A DNA stretch of 64,000 bases from Gemmatimonas sp. GTDB taxonomy: Bacteria > Gemmatimonadota > Gemmatimonadetes > Gemmatimonadales > Gemmatimonadaceae. Below, piece by piece: positions 45,996-53,999 of this stretch. The DNA lies in assembly GCF_021298855.1 (NCBI RefSeq), contig NZ_JAJTHI010000034.1, forward strand, positions 1 through 64,000. The letters are read 5' to 3'. The notes under the pieces are model-generated. The model was given only the letters and a program-made list of their open reading frames with translations, was not told the DNA's origin and searched no databases. Position 1 is the first letter of the stretch. Each line of letters begins with the position of its first letter. The position numbers and the translations under genes are program-made.

Positions 45996-46541
45996 TCAGG
46001 CTCGGCGATTGACGAGCACGCCGCGCGGCGCGCCCGGCCCCGGGGGCACGAGCCCCTCGGTGGCATAGGTGGTCGGACTGGCAGGCCCGCCGACGAGCGT
46101 CTGGACATGCTGGTCGGTGCTGGTGAGCGCCTCCCGCAGCAGCTGGCGGTTCATGCTCACCTCCCGGGTGAGGGTGTCGGCGGCCTGCTGCAGGCGCTGC
46201 CGCGCCTCGTGGAACTGCTCGTCCACCAGGTCGCCGAGCACATCCTCCACCTCGCGCAGGGTCATCTCCTCGGAGCCCCCGACCAGCACGTTGAGCTGGC
46301 GGCGGCGCTGCCGGGCCTGGCCGAGGGTGGCGAGGATGCGGTGGGTGGCGAAGGTGCTGTCGTCGACCCCCTGAATGTCGTCGGCGCTGACGGCGGCCCG
46401 TTGCCGGCGCATCTGCGCGATGAGCTCATCGAGCAGGCGCCGTTCGCTGACCAACGCATCGTGCAGCGCGGCGAGCAGTGCCGAGGCCTGCAGTCCGGCG
46501 CGGGGCGCGGTTTCCTGGGCGTACATGGTCGAGAGCGACAT
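45996..46541 (-). CDS. flgN: FlgN-family flagellar export chaperone
   Basis: 181 residues, mostly helical: SALLAALHDALVSERRLLDELIAQMRRQRAAV and HRILATLGQARQRRRQLNVL form the antiparallel coiled coil of FlgN. It keeps FlgK (and FlgL) soluble until export. The start ATG overlaps the stop of the rod-binding protein gene by 1 nt (TGATG). Assignment is by helical pattern plus its place directly before flgK, since sequence conservation in this family is low. Confidence 0.8.
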   Translation of the reverse strand: MSLSTMYAQETAPRAGLQASALLAALHDALVSERRLLDELIAQMRRQRAAVSADDIQGVDDSTFATHRILATLGQARQRRRQLNVLVGGSEEMTLREVEDVLGDLVDEQFHEARQRLQQAADTLTREVSMNRQLLREALTSTDQHVQTLVGGPASPTTYATEGLVPPGPGAPRGVLVNRRA

Positions 46542-46888
46542 CAGCGGATCGTGGAACTGGAAGGCGATGGGGAAGGCGCGGCCGCCAGGCGACCACGCAG
46601 TTGGCGATATACGGACTCGGCGAGCCCGCCCTCCCATTGGTTGGGAGTCTCGGCAGCCAGATGCTGATCCATCAGTCCCGTGAACATGTCTTCGCCGGCG
46701 TTGGCCGAAACGATGCCGTCCTGCTGGGGAACGGTCTCGCGCATCGCCTTGAAGAGCTGTTGGACGAACAGGCCCTCGAGCTGCTTGGCGGTCTCGCGCA
46801 GCGCCCGATCGGTGGCCGGCGCGATCGGCGGGGCCACGGGGGGCGTGACCGTCACCACGGAGGCCCGGGGGCGTACGGGATCGGTCAC
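46541..46888 (-). CDS. flgJ: Rod-binding protein, FlgJ N-terminal domain only
   Basis: 115 residues with the rod-binding segment ALRETAKQLEGLFVQQLFKAMRET and the downstream MFTGLMDQHLA motif. It corresponds to the rod-capping half of FlgJ; the muramidase half found in enterobacteria is absent, as in many other phyla, so wall opening must rely on another enzyme. The start overlaps the flgI stop by 4 nt. Confidence 0.9.
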   Translation of the reverse strand: MTDPVRPRASVVTVTPPVAPPIAPATDRALRETAKQLEGLFVQQLFKAMRETVPQQDGIVSANAGEDMFTGLMDQHLAAETPNQWEGGLAESVYRQLRGRLAAAPSPSPSSSTIR

Positions 46889-47979
46889 CGGACGATGATC
46901 TCCGCGCGCACAGCGCCCACCTCGCGCAGGGCGGCAAAGATGGCCGCAATCTCACTGGCCGGGGTCTGTACCGCGTGCAGGGCCGAGGCCACGCGCTGGA
47001 CCGGGATACCGGCGGGCAGGCGCACGCTGCCCGGAATGGCCGCCGTGTCGTTGGGCTCGAGGGCGCCGATGGCGAGCGTGATGGCGCCGTGGCTGATGGT
47101 GGCGGCGCCCACCACCATATCGCCGCCCGCCACCACGGTGCCGTCGCGCCCGTCGATAATGATGCGGGCCCGGGCTTCCGGGGCCACGGCCAGATCCCGG
47201 ATCCTGGCCATGGCAACCGGCTTGGCCACCGAATCGGCAAGGGTGACGATCACGGACCCCTCGTCCTCGACGACGGCAGTCTTCTCTCCCATCGCGCCGT
47301 TGATCGCCGTGGCAATGCGGCTGGCCAACCCCAGATCGGGCTCGCGCAACAGGAGCCGCGAGGTGGCGCCGATGGTCGGACGGGGCAGGTCGGCCTCGAG
47401 GACACCGCCCGTGGGAATCCGCGCGGCGGTCTCGTGCGTTGGCGCGAAGCGCGTCGTGCTGCCGCCCTGACTGATGAGGAGGGCGCCCTGCGCGCTCGCG
47501 AGCGGCGGTCCGTTCGGGTCGGCCACGAGCGGCGTCATGAACAATGTCCCGCCCTTGAGCGAGCGCGCATCCCCCATACTGGACACCTGGACCTCGAAGC
47601 GTCCCCCGGCGCGGAGAAACGGAGACACCTCCGCCGTCACGAGCACCGCCGCGACGTTGCGCATGCGAATGAGGTCGGCCGGCACTTCCACGTTGAAGCG
47701 GCGGAGAATGTTGATGACACTCTGCACCGTGGGGCCGCCGGTCTGTCCCCCGATGGCCCGGTCACCGGTGTTGTCGAGCCCTACCGCGAGCCCGTAGCCC
47801 ACCAGGCGCACCGGCAGGGCCCCTTCGGCCTGGGTCAGGTCCCGGATCTTGACGTCGTTCTGGGCGACGACCAGTGACGGCGTGAGGAGCAGCAGGGCGA
47901 TGGCCGCTGCGACGGTGCGGAGCAGGCGGACGGTGTCGTGGGCCACCACGCGGCCCCTGCGCGAGCGGAGCAGCAACAT
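46885..47979 (-). CDS. flgI: Flagellar P-ring protein FlgI
   Basis: 364 residues. The signal peptide (about 15-37) ends VVAQ, followed by the family opening VKIRDLTQAEGALPVRLVGYGLAVGLDNTGDR (in pieces) and TGGPTVQSVINILRRF. The C-terminus ends EVGAVRAEIIVR. Length agrees with the family. It polymerises in the periplasm around the rod as the P ring. ATG 47979 lies 2 nt after the flgH stop. Confidence 0.96.
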   Translation of the reverse strand: MLLLRSRRGRVVAHDTVRLLRTVAAAIALLLLTPSLVVAQNDVKIRDLTQAEGALPVRLVGYGLAVGLDNTGDRAIGGQTGGPTVQSVINILRRFNVEVPADLIRMRNVAAVLVTAEVSPFLRAGGRFEVQVSSMGDARSLKGGTLFMTPLVADPNGPPLASAQGALLISQGGSTTRFAPTHETAARIPTGGVLEADLPRPTIGATSRLLLREPDLGLASRIATAINGAMGEKTAVVEDEGSVIVTLADSVAKPVAMARIRDLAVAPEARARIIIDGRDGTVVAGGDMVVGAATISHGAITLAIGALEPNDTAAIPGSVRLPAGIPVQRVASALHAVQTPASEIAAIFAALREVGAVRAEIIVR

Positions 47980-47981
47980 GT

Positions 47982-48662
47982 TCACGGCCACACCATCCCG
48001 AGGACCTTGCTGATGATGCCCTGCTTGGGTTTCCCGAGCGGGCCCGGCGAGGCGTAGCCCAGTTGGGCGTCGGCCACGCGGCTCGACTCGATGAGGTTGG
48101 TGACGGAGACGTCCTGCGCCCGCACCCACCCGGTGAAGACGATGTCCTGCATGGCCCGGTCCACGTCGATCTTCTTGGTCCCCTTCACCTGCAGCAGGCC
48201 GTTCGGCCCCACCGCGACCACGCGCACACTCATTTCGTTCTGGAACCGGTTCTCGCGCCGCGCCTGGCCGCGCTGCGTCTGGTCGGCGTTGTTGCGGGCG
48301 TCGATGTTCGCGGATTGGCTGCTGCCGGGGATGCGCGCGTTCAGTCCGAAGCCGCGGTTCCGCAAGTCCTGGTTGAGGTTCTCCTTGACCGCCGTGCTGA
48401 TCGTGTAGTCGTCGATGAGCACGGTGATGATGTCGCCGACCGCAAACTGGCGACGGTCGCTGACCCAGGCGTTGCGCGGCGGAGGAGCGGTGATGACCGG
48501 GGCGTTGGCTGCCGGGGCGTTGGCTGCCGGGGCCGTGGCTGCCGGGGCCGTGGCCCCGGCGGCCTGACCACTGGGGGGTTGGGATGCCGCCTGCGCAGAC
48601 ACCGCGAACGGGGCGAACGCGAGAGCGGCGGCGAGGGCGCGCGGTGAGCGCTGACGGGACAT
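47982..48662 (-). CDS. flgH: Flagellar L-ring protein FlgH, lacking a lipobox cysteine
   Basis: 226 residues. The signal-like N-terminus is followed by an alanine/proline repeat stretch, then the FlgH core: VGDIITVLIDDYTISTAVKE, GFGLNARIPG, and FTGWVRAQDVSVTNLIESSRVADAQLGYA (in pieces). It forms the L ring in the outer membrane. FlgH is normally a lipoprotein, but this sequence contains no cysteine at all. The Ala/Pro stretch is encoded by a 15-bp tandem repeat (48499-48555, nearly four copies). Confidence 0.93.
   Translation of the reverse strand: MSRQRSPRALAAALAFAPFAVSAQAASQPPSGQAAGATAPAATAPAANAPAANAPVITAPPPRNAWVSDRRQFAVGDIITVLIDDYTISTAVKENLNQDLRNRGFGLNARIPGSSQSANIDARNNADQTQRGQARRENRFQNEMSVRVVAVGPNGLLQVKGTKKIDVDRAMQDIVFTGWVRAQDVSVTNLIESSRVADAQLGYASPGPLGKPKQGIISKVLGMVWP
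48499..48555. repeat. 15-bp tandem repeat within flgH
   Basis: Nearly four copies of GGGGCGTTGGCTGCC or GGGGCCGTGGCTGCC (48499-48513, 48514-48528, 48529-48543, partial 48544-48555). In flgH they encode APAAN/APAAT units near the N-terminus of the mature protein. Copy changes would keep the frame. Confidence 0.85.
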
Positions 48663-48670
48663 GGGGAGTC

Positions 48671-49210
48671 TCAGCGAAGGCGAACGGTATTCGGCGCCAC
48701 GGCGATGCCGTCGAGCCGGCGGGTGCGATCGATGCGGACGCCCACGGGGGCGCCAAGGGCGGCGGTATTGGTGGCGACGCCACTCAGGACGAGCGTAAGC
48801 GGCCCATCCTGCCAGACGGCGGTCACGGTCGTGCCACTCGCAATTACAGGCGGCGGCGTAACGGCCGGGGCACGGAGCACGTCGCCGACGGCGATGGGCC
48901 GCCGTGCGATCCACCCGACCTGTGCCCGCGTGGTGTCGGGGGCGATGCCGTTCCAGCGCCAGGTGATCACGGTGTCCGCCACTCCGATATCCTCCGCGCG
49001 CAGCGTGTCCCCCCGCCCGAGCGGGCGGAGCGCAACCGCGACGGTTACCCGGCGCTGGTCGGCGCGCAGCGCGCCGGCCATGTCGGGCCGCGCGCGTGGC
49101 GCCTGGGCCGCGAGCCCCATGGGCAGCAGCCCCGCGAGTCCCGCGACCGCGAGGAGCGACCGCCGGGACGCGGCGGCGCGCGTGGTCGGGCGATGGGTTG
49201 GCGAGTGCAT
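48671..49210 (-). CDS. flgA: Flagellar basal-body P-ring assembly chaperone FlgA
   Basis: 179 residues. The signal peptide (twin-arginine-like ASRRSLLAVAGLAGLLP region) is followed by a SAF domain: VAVALRPLGRGDTLRAEDI, GWIARRPIAVGDVLRAPAV and VGVRIDRTRRLDGIAVAPN. FlgA escorts FlgI monomers in the periplasm. It lies between flgG and flgH, 24 nt after flgG. Confidence 0.88.
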   Translation of the reverse strand: MHSPTHRPTTRAAASRRSLLAVAGLAGLLPMGLAAQAPRARPDMAGALRADQRRVTVAVALRPLGRGDTLRAEDIGVADTVITWRWNGIAPDTTRAQVGWIARRPIAVGDVLRAPAVTPPPVIASGTTVTAVWQDGPLTLVLSGVATNTAALGAPVGVRIDRTRRLDGIAVAPNTVRLR

Positions 49211-49234
49211 CAGAACGTCCGTGTCCCGTGCGGC

Positions 49235-50023
49235 TTAGTTCACGATGTTGTTGGCGATCTGGCCCATCTCGTCGGCCGTCTTGATGGACTTGGAGTTGAT
49301 CTCGTATGCGCGCTGCGCGGCGATCATCTCCACCATCTCCTGCACGATTTGCACATTCGAGCCCTCGAGGCTTCCCTGCTGCAGGCGCCCCATGCCGTCT
49401 TCATTGGCGAAGCCGAGGATCGGCTGGCCCGAGGCCGTCGTGGCCATGAGCATGTTCTGGCCGAGGTTGAGCAGGCCGCTCGGATTGGCGAAGCGCGCCA
49501 GTTCAATGCGTCCCACCTCGGTGGGCAGCAGCTCCGTTCCCCGCTTGACGCTCACCACCCCCGCGCCGGAGATGGTGAGCTCGCTGCTGTCTACCGGAAT
49601 GCGTACCGGGGGCTGAACGGCGTAGCCGGCGCTCGTGACGAGGACGCCCTGGTCGCTGATCTGAAAGCTGCCGTCGCGCGAGTACCCGAGCTCGCCGTTG
49701 GGCAGCTGCACCTGGAAGAAGCCCTCGCCTTCGATGGCCACGTCAAGGTTGCGCCCGGTCTGTTCGATGGGGCCCTGCTCGTGCAGTCGCTGGACGCCGG
49801 AGAGCCGGGTGCCGCGGCCGACCTGGATGGCCGGCAGCGTCTCCGCTTCCGTGCCGCCGATGACCTGCTGTCCCTGAATGGTCTGGTAGAGCAGGTCCTC
49901 GAACTGTGCCCGGCTGCGCTTGAAGCCGGCCGTGTTCACGTTGGCGAGGTTGTTGGCGATGACTTCGGTGCGGGTCTGCTGCGCCATCATGCCGGTCGCG
50001 GCGGCGCGAAGTGCGGGATTCAT
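49235..50023 (-). CDS. flgG: Flagellar distal rod protein FlgG
   Basis: 262 residues, the standard FlgG length. The N-terminal rod motif is MMAQQTRTEVIANNLANVNT, the middle has GEGFFQVQLPNGELGYSRDG, and the C-terminus has GSNVQIVQEMVEMIAAQRAY. It forms the distal rod passing through the P and L rings. It follows flgF with a 37-nt gap. Confidence 0.97.
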   Translation of the reverse strand: MNPALRAAATGMMAQQTRTEVIANNLANVNTAGFKRSRAQFEDLLYQTIQGQQVIGGTEAETLPAIQVGRGTRLSGVQRLHEQGPIEQTGRNLDVAIEGEGFFQVQLPNGELGYSRDGSFQISDQGVLVTSAGYAVQPPVRIPVDSSELTISGAGVVSVKRGTELLPTEVGRIELARFANPSGLLNLGQNMLMATTASGQPILGFANEDGMGRLQQGSLEGSNVQIVQEMVEMIAAQRAYEINSKSIKTADEMGQIANNIVN

Positions 50024-50060
50024 GGATCAGGTCTCCGGTGCGTGCTCGTGGCGGGCGTGC

Positions 50061-50768
50061 TTAAACGGGCTTGGCGAGGTCGGTCACGGCGATACCGCGC
50101 ACCGCATCAATGGTGGACAGCGTTTTCTGCGCGGCCTGATAGCGGTGCAGCACGCTCAGCATGTCGGTCATGGCCGCCATCGGGTTGACGTTCGACTCCT
50201 CGAGGAATCCCTGCTGCACCCGGCGTTCGGCGGGTGGGATGGCTTGCCGGGAGGCCTCGGGCACGAACAGGCTGCCTCCCTCGTGCTGGAGGTCGGTGCC
50301 ACTCGGCACCCGCTCGAGGCGCAGGCGGGTGAGCGGCTTGCCATTCACGGCGATCTGACCGGCGGCGTCGATCTCCACCACGCCGCTGGGCGGAATGGTG
50401 ATCGGTCCGTCTTCGCCCAGAACCGGATTGCCGCGGCTGTCGACCAGCTGGCGTTCGGGGCTGAGGCGGAAGCTGCCGTTGCGCACGAACCGTTCCCCCC
50501 CGGGCGTGTTCACCACGAAGAATCCGTCACCCTCGACCGCGAGGTCGAACGGGTTGTGGGTCTGGGTGAGCGTACCGGCCGTGAGGTCCACGGCGGTGTC
50601 GGTGGCCGCCAAGGCGTTGTCCATGAGCCGCGAGAAGGCCATTTCCGCCTTGAAGCCACGGGTGGACGCGTTGGCGAGGTTGTTGGCGAGCACCGCCTGC
50701 CTGCGCTCCAGCATCTGGAGCGCCGCCGCCGCACTGCTCAATCCGTTGGTTTGGACGGGACCTGGCAT
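50061..50768 (-). CDS. flgF: Flagellar proximal rod protein FlgF
   Basis: 235 residues. The N-terminus has LQMLERRQAVLANNLANAST, followed by VEGDGFFVVNTPGGERFVRN, and the C-terminal ESNVNPMAAMTDMLSVLHRY. It shares the FlgG fold but is shorter, as expected for a proximal rod protein. ATG 50768 is chosen because the coding similarity begins there; the longer open frame upstream reads through the intergenic palindrome. It is the first gene of the flgF-flgG-flgA-flgH-flgI-flgJ-flgN-flgK-csrA block. Confidence 0.93.
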   Translation of the reverse strand: MPGPVQTNGLSSAAAALQMLERRQAVLANNLANASTRGFKAEMAFSRLMDNALAATDTAVDLTAGTLTQTHNPFDLAVEGDGFFVVNTPGGERFVRNGSFRLSPERQLVDSRGNPVLGEDGPITIPPSGVVEIDAAGQIAVNGKPLTRLRLERVPSGTDLQHEGGSLFVPEASRQAIPPAERRVQQGFLEESNVNPMAAMTDMLSVLHRYQAAQKTLSTIDAVRGIAVTDLAKPV

Positions 50769-50979
50769 GTCGTAGTCGGTAAGGGGACACGAACTCGCCA
50801 CGGAGAAAAGCAATGGTCGGGCCACGAGGGCCCGACCTGAGGAATTGACTGTAAGCTATTGAAATACAACAGCTTGAAGTTCTGCTGGGTTCGGGTGGCG
50901 GCGGCGCTGGACCAACCGCCGGCACGGCAATTCATGCCGGCACCCGGTGGGGGCGGCTGCTATTGCCGTGCGGCAGGCG
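50769..50979. other. Intergenic region before flgF, with two inverted repeats
   Basis: 211 nt without a gene. It holds GGTCGGGCC (50815-50823) / GGCCCGACC (50829-50837), a perfect 9-bp stem with a 5-nt loop, and GCCGGCA (50918-50924) / TGCCGGC (50935-50941). Between them is an AT-rich patch (about 50838-50876) that could hold the promoter for the minus-strand flgF block. The second repeat may end the transcript of the upstream membrane/HTH gene. No clear sigma-28 or sigma-54 boxes were recognised. Confidence 0.5.
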
Positions 50980-51420
50980 CTACCGTGCCGCGAGGGGGCC
51001 GCCGTGGATCTCGAGCAGCATCGAGACGGCGTCGAGCGGCAGGCCGGTTTTCCTCGCGATCTCGGCCGGGGCGGCGCCAGCGGCGGCCAGCGCCCGCACG
51101 GTGCGCGGTGTCTTACCGACCCGTCCGCCGCGCAGGGAGATCGTCGGGGGCGCGGCCGTGGCCGGGCGCGGTGCGCCATGGTGCGCGTGCGCCAGCGCAG
51201 TGCGGCGTCCCCGCCGTTTCCGGAGGGCGCTCCCCATGTGGCGCAGCGGTTCGGCGAGCAGCGCGGCGGCGGTCGCCGCTGCCAACGTGGCGAAGGCCGC
51301 GAGCCGCTGGTCCGGCGACACGCTGGGCGACATCAGGAACGCGCCGATGGCCAGCCCGATGATGCTGACGCCGACGCCGAGGGCGGTCATCTGCAGGGTT
51401 TCCTTCCAGACCTTCGACAT
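50980..51420 (-). CDS. Membrane protein with C-terminal HTH-like segment in the flagellar cluster
   Basis: 146 residues. Two hydrophobic helices (about 9-28 and 37-55) are followed by a basic region and a C-terminal helix-turn-helix-like stretch (RTVRALAAAGAAPAEIARKTGLPLDAV, seen in pieces). Small membrane proteins with this kind of 'LAxxGxxxxEIARxxGL' ending are found in flagellar loci of several phyla near the sigma-28 gene, with no established function. It lies between fliA and flgF. The start is ATG 51420 rather than the earlier in-frame ATG. Confidence 0.7.
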   Translation of the reverse strand: MSKVWKETLQMTALGVGVSIIGLAIGAFLMSPSVSPDQRLAAFATLAAATAAALLAEPLRHMGSALRKRRGRRTALAHAHHGAPRPATAAPPTISLRGGRVGKTPRTVRALAAAGAAPAEIARKTGLPLDAVSMLLEIHGGPLAAR

Positions 51421-51481
51421 GCGGAGCCTCAATGGTAGGGTCGGGCCGTGCGCGGCAGGCGCCGGCATCGGGGGTCGTGCG

Positions 51482-52231
51482 TCAGACGTCGCGAAGTGGC
51501 TTGAGCTCTACACGCAGCTTGCTCAGCGCCTTGCTGCGAATCTGCGAGACGCGGCTTTCCGTGAGCTCGAGCACCTTGGCGATCTCGTGCAGCTTGAGCT
51601 CCTCGAAGTAGTAGAGCGAAAGGACGATGCGCTCCTGCTCCTTGAGCCGGAGGATCGCGTCCTTGAGATGGGCGACCTCCTGCTCGTGCGTGAGTGACGC
51701 CTCGACGTCGCTCGCCTGCTCACTGGTCAGAGTTTCCGCCGGCACGGGCGCCGTGCTTTCCCGGTCGCCCGGGGCCCGGTCGAGCGGCACGTGATGGGCG
51801 CCTTCGACGTCGGCCTGCCATCGCCAGAGCGTGTCCACATCCACGCCCAGCTGGGTGGCCAATTCGCGGTCCTCTGGTGCGCGGCCATGCGCCCGCTGAA
51901 AGGCTTCCCGGGCGCCGGTGATTTCGCGGGTTTTGCGCCGGACGGAGCGCGGCACGTGATCCTGCTTGCGCAGCTCGTCGAGAATCGCACCACGAATGCG
52001 TGGCGCCGCGAAGGTGCTGAAGGCCAGGCCGCGGGTGGCATCGAAGCCTTCGAGGGCGGTCATGAGGCCGATCGTCCCGGCGCTCACGAGTTCGTCGAAG
52101 TCGGTCCGCACGGCGAGCGTGCGCGAGACTTGCCGGGCCACGTGATGCACGAGACCGAGGTGCTCTTCGAGCAACCGGTCGCGGGCAACCGCGTTCCCTG
52201 CCTGATAGGATTGCCAGAGATTGGCGTTCAT
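51482..52231 (-). CDS. fliA: Flagellar RNA polymerase sigma factor FliA (sigma-28/WhiG family)
   Basis: 249 residues. Region 2 (RDRLLEEHLGLVHHVARQVS, DELVSAGTIGLMTALEGFDA, FSTFAAPRIRGAILDELRKQD) is intact. Region 3 (REAFQRAHGRAPEDRELA) and region 4 (LKEQERIVLSLYYFEELKLHEIAKVLELTESRVSQI, in pieces) follow. It directs RNA polymerase to late flagellar promoters. No flgM is seen nearby. ATG 52231 is chosen; a GTG at 52264, 2 nt after the flhG stop, is an alternative that would add 11 residues. Confidence 0.95.
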   Translation of the reverse strand: MNANLWQSYQAGNAVARDRLLEEHLGLVHHVARQVSRTLAVRTDFDELVSAGTIGLMTALEGFDATRGLAFSTFAAPRIRGAILDELRKQDHVPRSVRRKTREITGAREAFQRAHGRAPEDRELATQLGVDVDTLWRWQADVEGAHHVPLDRAPGDRESTAPVPAETLTSEQASDVEASLTHEQEVAHLKDAILRLKEQERIVLSLYYFEELKLHEIAKVLELTESRVSQIRSKALSKLRVELKPLRDV

Positions 52232-52266
52232 GGCCGTGGAACCGGAGGGAGCAGCGAAAGACACGA

Positions 52267-53142
52267 TCAGGTACCGGGGCGGGAGAGGGGTCGTTCGGCC
52301 AGCACGCGCATCACGACGTGGTGTGCGGCGGTGGCGGCCGGCGATCCGGCGGCGGCGTCAGGAAAGGGCATGCCCGCGCGCAGCGCGGCATCGAGGGTGG
52401 GGTCGGCCGGAATGGCCCCGGCCAGGCGTGGCGTGAGTCCGAGGAACTGCCGGGCCCCGGCGTCGATGGCATCAAAGCAGCGAGCGGCCTCGCTCCCTTC
52501 ATGGCGGTTGACGAGCACCTCGACCGGCAGGGCCGGGCGGGAAAGCCCGACGGCCTTGCAGAGGGCATAAGTGGCCGCGAGGCCCACGGGATCACTGCCG
52601 GCGGAGACGGCCATGAGCCGCTCGCTGCCAGTGGGTGTGACGGCCCCGAGCACATGATCGAGCCGGGCGCCGCAGTCGATGACCACGAGGTCCATGGCCT
52701 CGGCGAGCGTGCTGACCCGGCGCATGCAGGCCTTGCGTTCGGCGGCGCTCATTGGCGCTGCGGTGCGCGGGGCGTCGGCCAGCCGCGGGGGACCGCCGGC
52801 GACCAGGGTGAGAGTTGCACTCACCGGGGTGGCGACATCCGCCGGCGCGGCGCGCCCGGCGCGCAAGTCGGTCCAGCTGCCACGCGGGGAGATGCCAAGG
52901 GTCAGCGCCAGCGCCCCCACGAAGTCATCGGCGTCCACCAGCAGCACGCGCCGCCCTTCGCCGGCGGCACTCATGGCCAGCAGCGCCGACAGCAGCGTGG
53001 CCCCGGCCCCGCCGCGCCCGCTCGCGACGAGCAGCGTCGGCGCCGCCCCGCTGCGGGCGCCGCCGGCGCTCCGCGCGCTGCGCACGCCGTCGGCCTGCGT
53101 CGGTGGTACCGCTCCGCGCGGCACGGTCATGAGCAGCGACAT
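52267..53142 (-). CDS. flhG: FlhG/MinD-like ATPase with degenerate P-loop
   Basis: 291 residues, directly after flhF (TGATG, 1-nt overlap) and before fliA, the canonical place of flhG. The MinD fold is visible: VLLVDADDFVGALALTLGI, LVVIDCGARLDH and a C-terminal helical part. The deviant Walker A, normally KGGxGKT, reads GRGGAGAT (residues 42-49), with Arg43 and Ala48 in place of both lysines. It is therefore probably unable to hydrolyse ATP in the usual way. Intact FlhG sets flagellar number and stimulates FlhF. Confidence 0.82.
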   Translation of the reverse strand: MSLLMTVPRGAVPPTQADGVRSARSAGGARSGAAPTLLVASGRGGAGATLLSALLAMSAAGEGRRVLLVDADDFVGALALTLGISPRGSWTDLRAGRAAPADVATPVSATLTLVAGGPPRLADAPRTAAPMSAAERKACMRRVSTLAEAMDLVVIDCGARLDHVLGAVTPTGSERLMAVSAGSDPVGLAATYALCKAVGLSRPALPVEVLVNRHEGSEAARCFDAIDAGARQFLGLTPRLAGAIPADPTLDAALRAGMPFPDAAAGSPAATAAHHVVMRVLAERPLSRPGT

Positions 53143-53999
53143 CAGGCCGGCGCCCAGTCGGATTCGGCGTCGGCTGTCAGCCCCCACGAGCGCAGCAGCC
53201 GCGGCACGCCGGGCTTGAGATCGGCGGGCACGTCCTGACCGTCGGTGATCCAGCGCGTGGGCAACTCGAGCGACAGCGCCAAATCGGTGACCCCCGATTC
53301 CCGCGGCACCTCGTCGAGCTTGGAGAGCAGCAGGTGCGTGGCGCCACAGTGGGTGCGCGACGTGGCGTAGGCGCGGGCGATGTCCACGGCGAGGTCGGCG
53401 CGCAGACTCGCCGGCAGGACCAGGTGCACCTCGTCGGGGGCGATGACGTCGAGCAGCGTACGCCAGCGCTCCGTGAGCTCCGTGCTTGCCGGGCTGCGCC
53501 CCGGCGTGTCGATCAGAATCACGTCACAGTCGGCCGACAGTCGCTTCATGGCGGCGTCGATCTCCCGGGCCTCGTAGATGACTTCGAACGGGATGTCGGC
53601 GAGCTCGGCGTAGGTGGCCAACTGCTCCATGCCGCCCACCCGATAGGTGTCGAGCGTGAGGAGACCCGGGCGCGCGGCCCCGAACATGCCGCGGCGCACC
53701 GCGAGCTTGGCGGCGGTGGTCGTCTTGCCAGCCCCGGTGGGGCCCACCAGGGCGATGCCGTAGGGGCGGCCGTCGGCCTTGCGCAGCGTGGGTGGCAACG
53801 GCGCCGCGTCGAGGCGCGCGCGGACGGACTCGAGGGCGTGGCTCGGCGTCGCGAGCACCTCCACCATCGGTACCCCGCCCTCGCGCACGGTGCGCGTGTG
53901 GAGAATCATCACATCGTCGCCCAGCGTGCGCCGCGCGCGATCGGCCACGCGCGACAGGTCGACACCACGGAATCGTTCGACGGGCAGCAGACTAGCCAT
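53142..53999 (-). CDS. flhF: SRP-like GTPase FlhF (short form)
   Basis: 285 residues. A short N-terminal part (about 1-70) is followed by the NG GTPase: P-loop GPTGAGKTTTAAKLA (86-100), LLTLDTYRVGGMEQL, VILIDTPGRSP and SKLDE. It places the flagellum, usually at a pole. Many homologues exceed 350 residues; the difference is in the N-terminal basic/linker region. The start overlaps the 3' end of flhA by 8 nt. Confidence 0.93.
   Translation of the reverse strand: MASLLPVERFRGVDLSRVADRARRTLGDDVMILHTRTVREGGVPMVEVLATPSHALESVRARLDAAPLPPTLRKADGRPYGIALVGPTGAGKTTTAAKLAVRRGMFGAARPGLLTLDTYRVGGMEQLATYAELADIPFEVIYEAREIDAAMKRLSADCDVILIDTPGRSPASTELTERWRTLLDVIAPDEVHLVLPASLRADLAVDIARAYATSRTHCGATHLLLSKLDEVPRESGVTDLALSLELPTRWITDGQDVPADLKPGVPRLLRSWGLTADAESDWAPA

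Noticed and set aside
50918-50941. Possible sigma-54 promoter (GGCAC...TGC-like) before flgF
   Set aside because: The GG and GC dinucleotides are not 10 bp apart on either strand; the sequence is better described as an inverted repeat.
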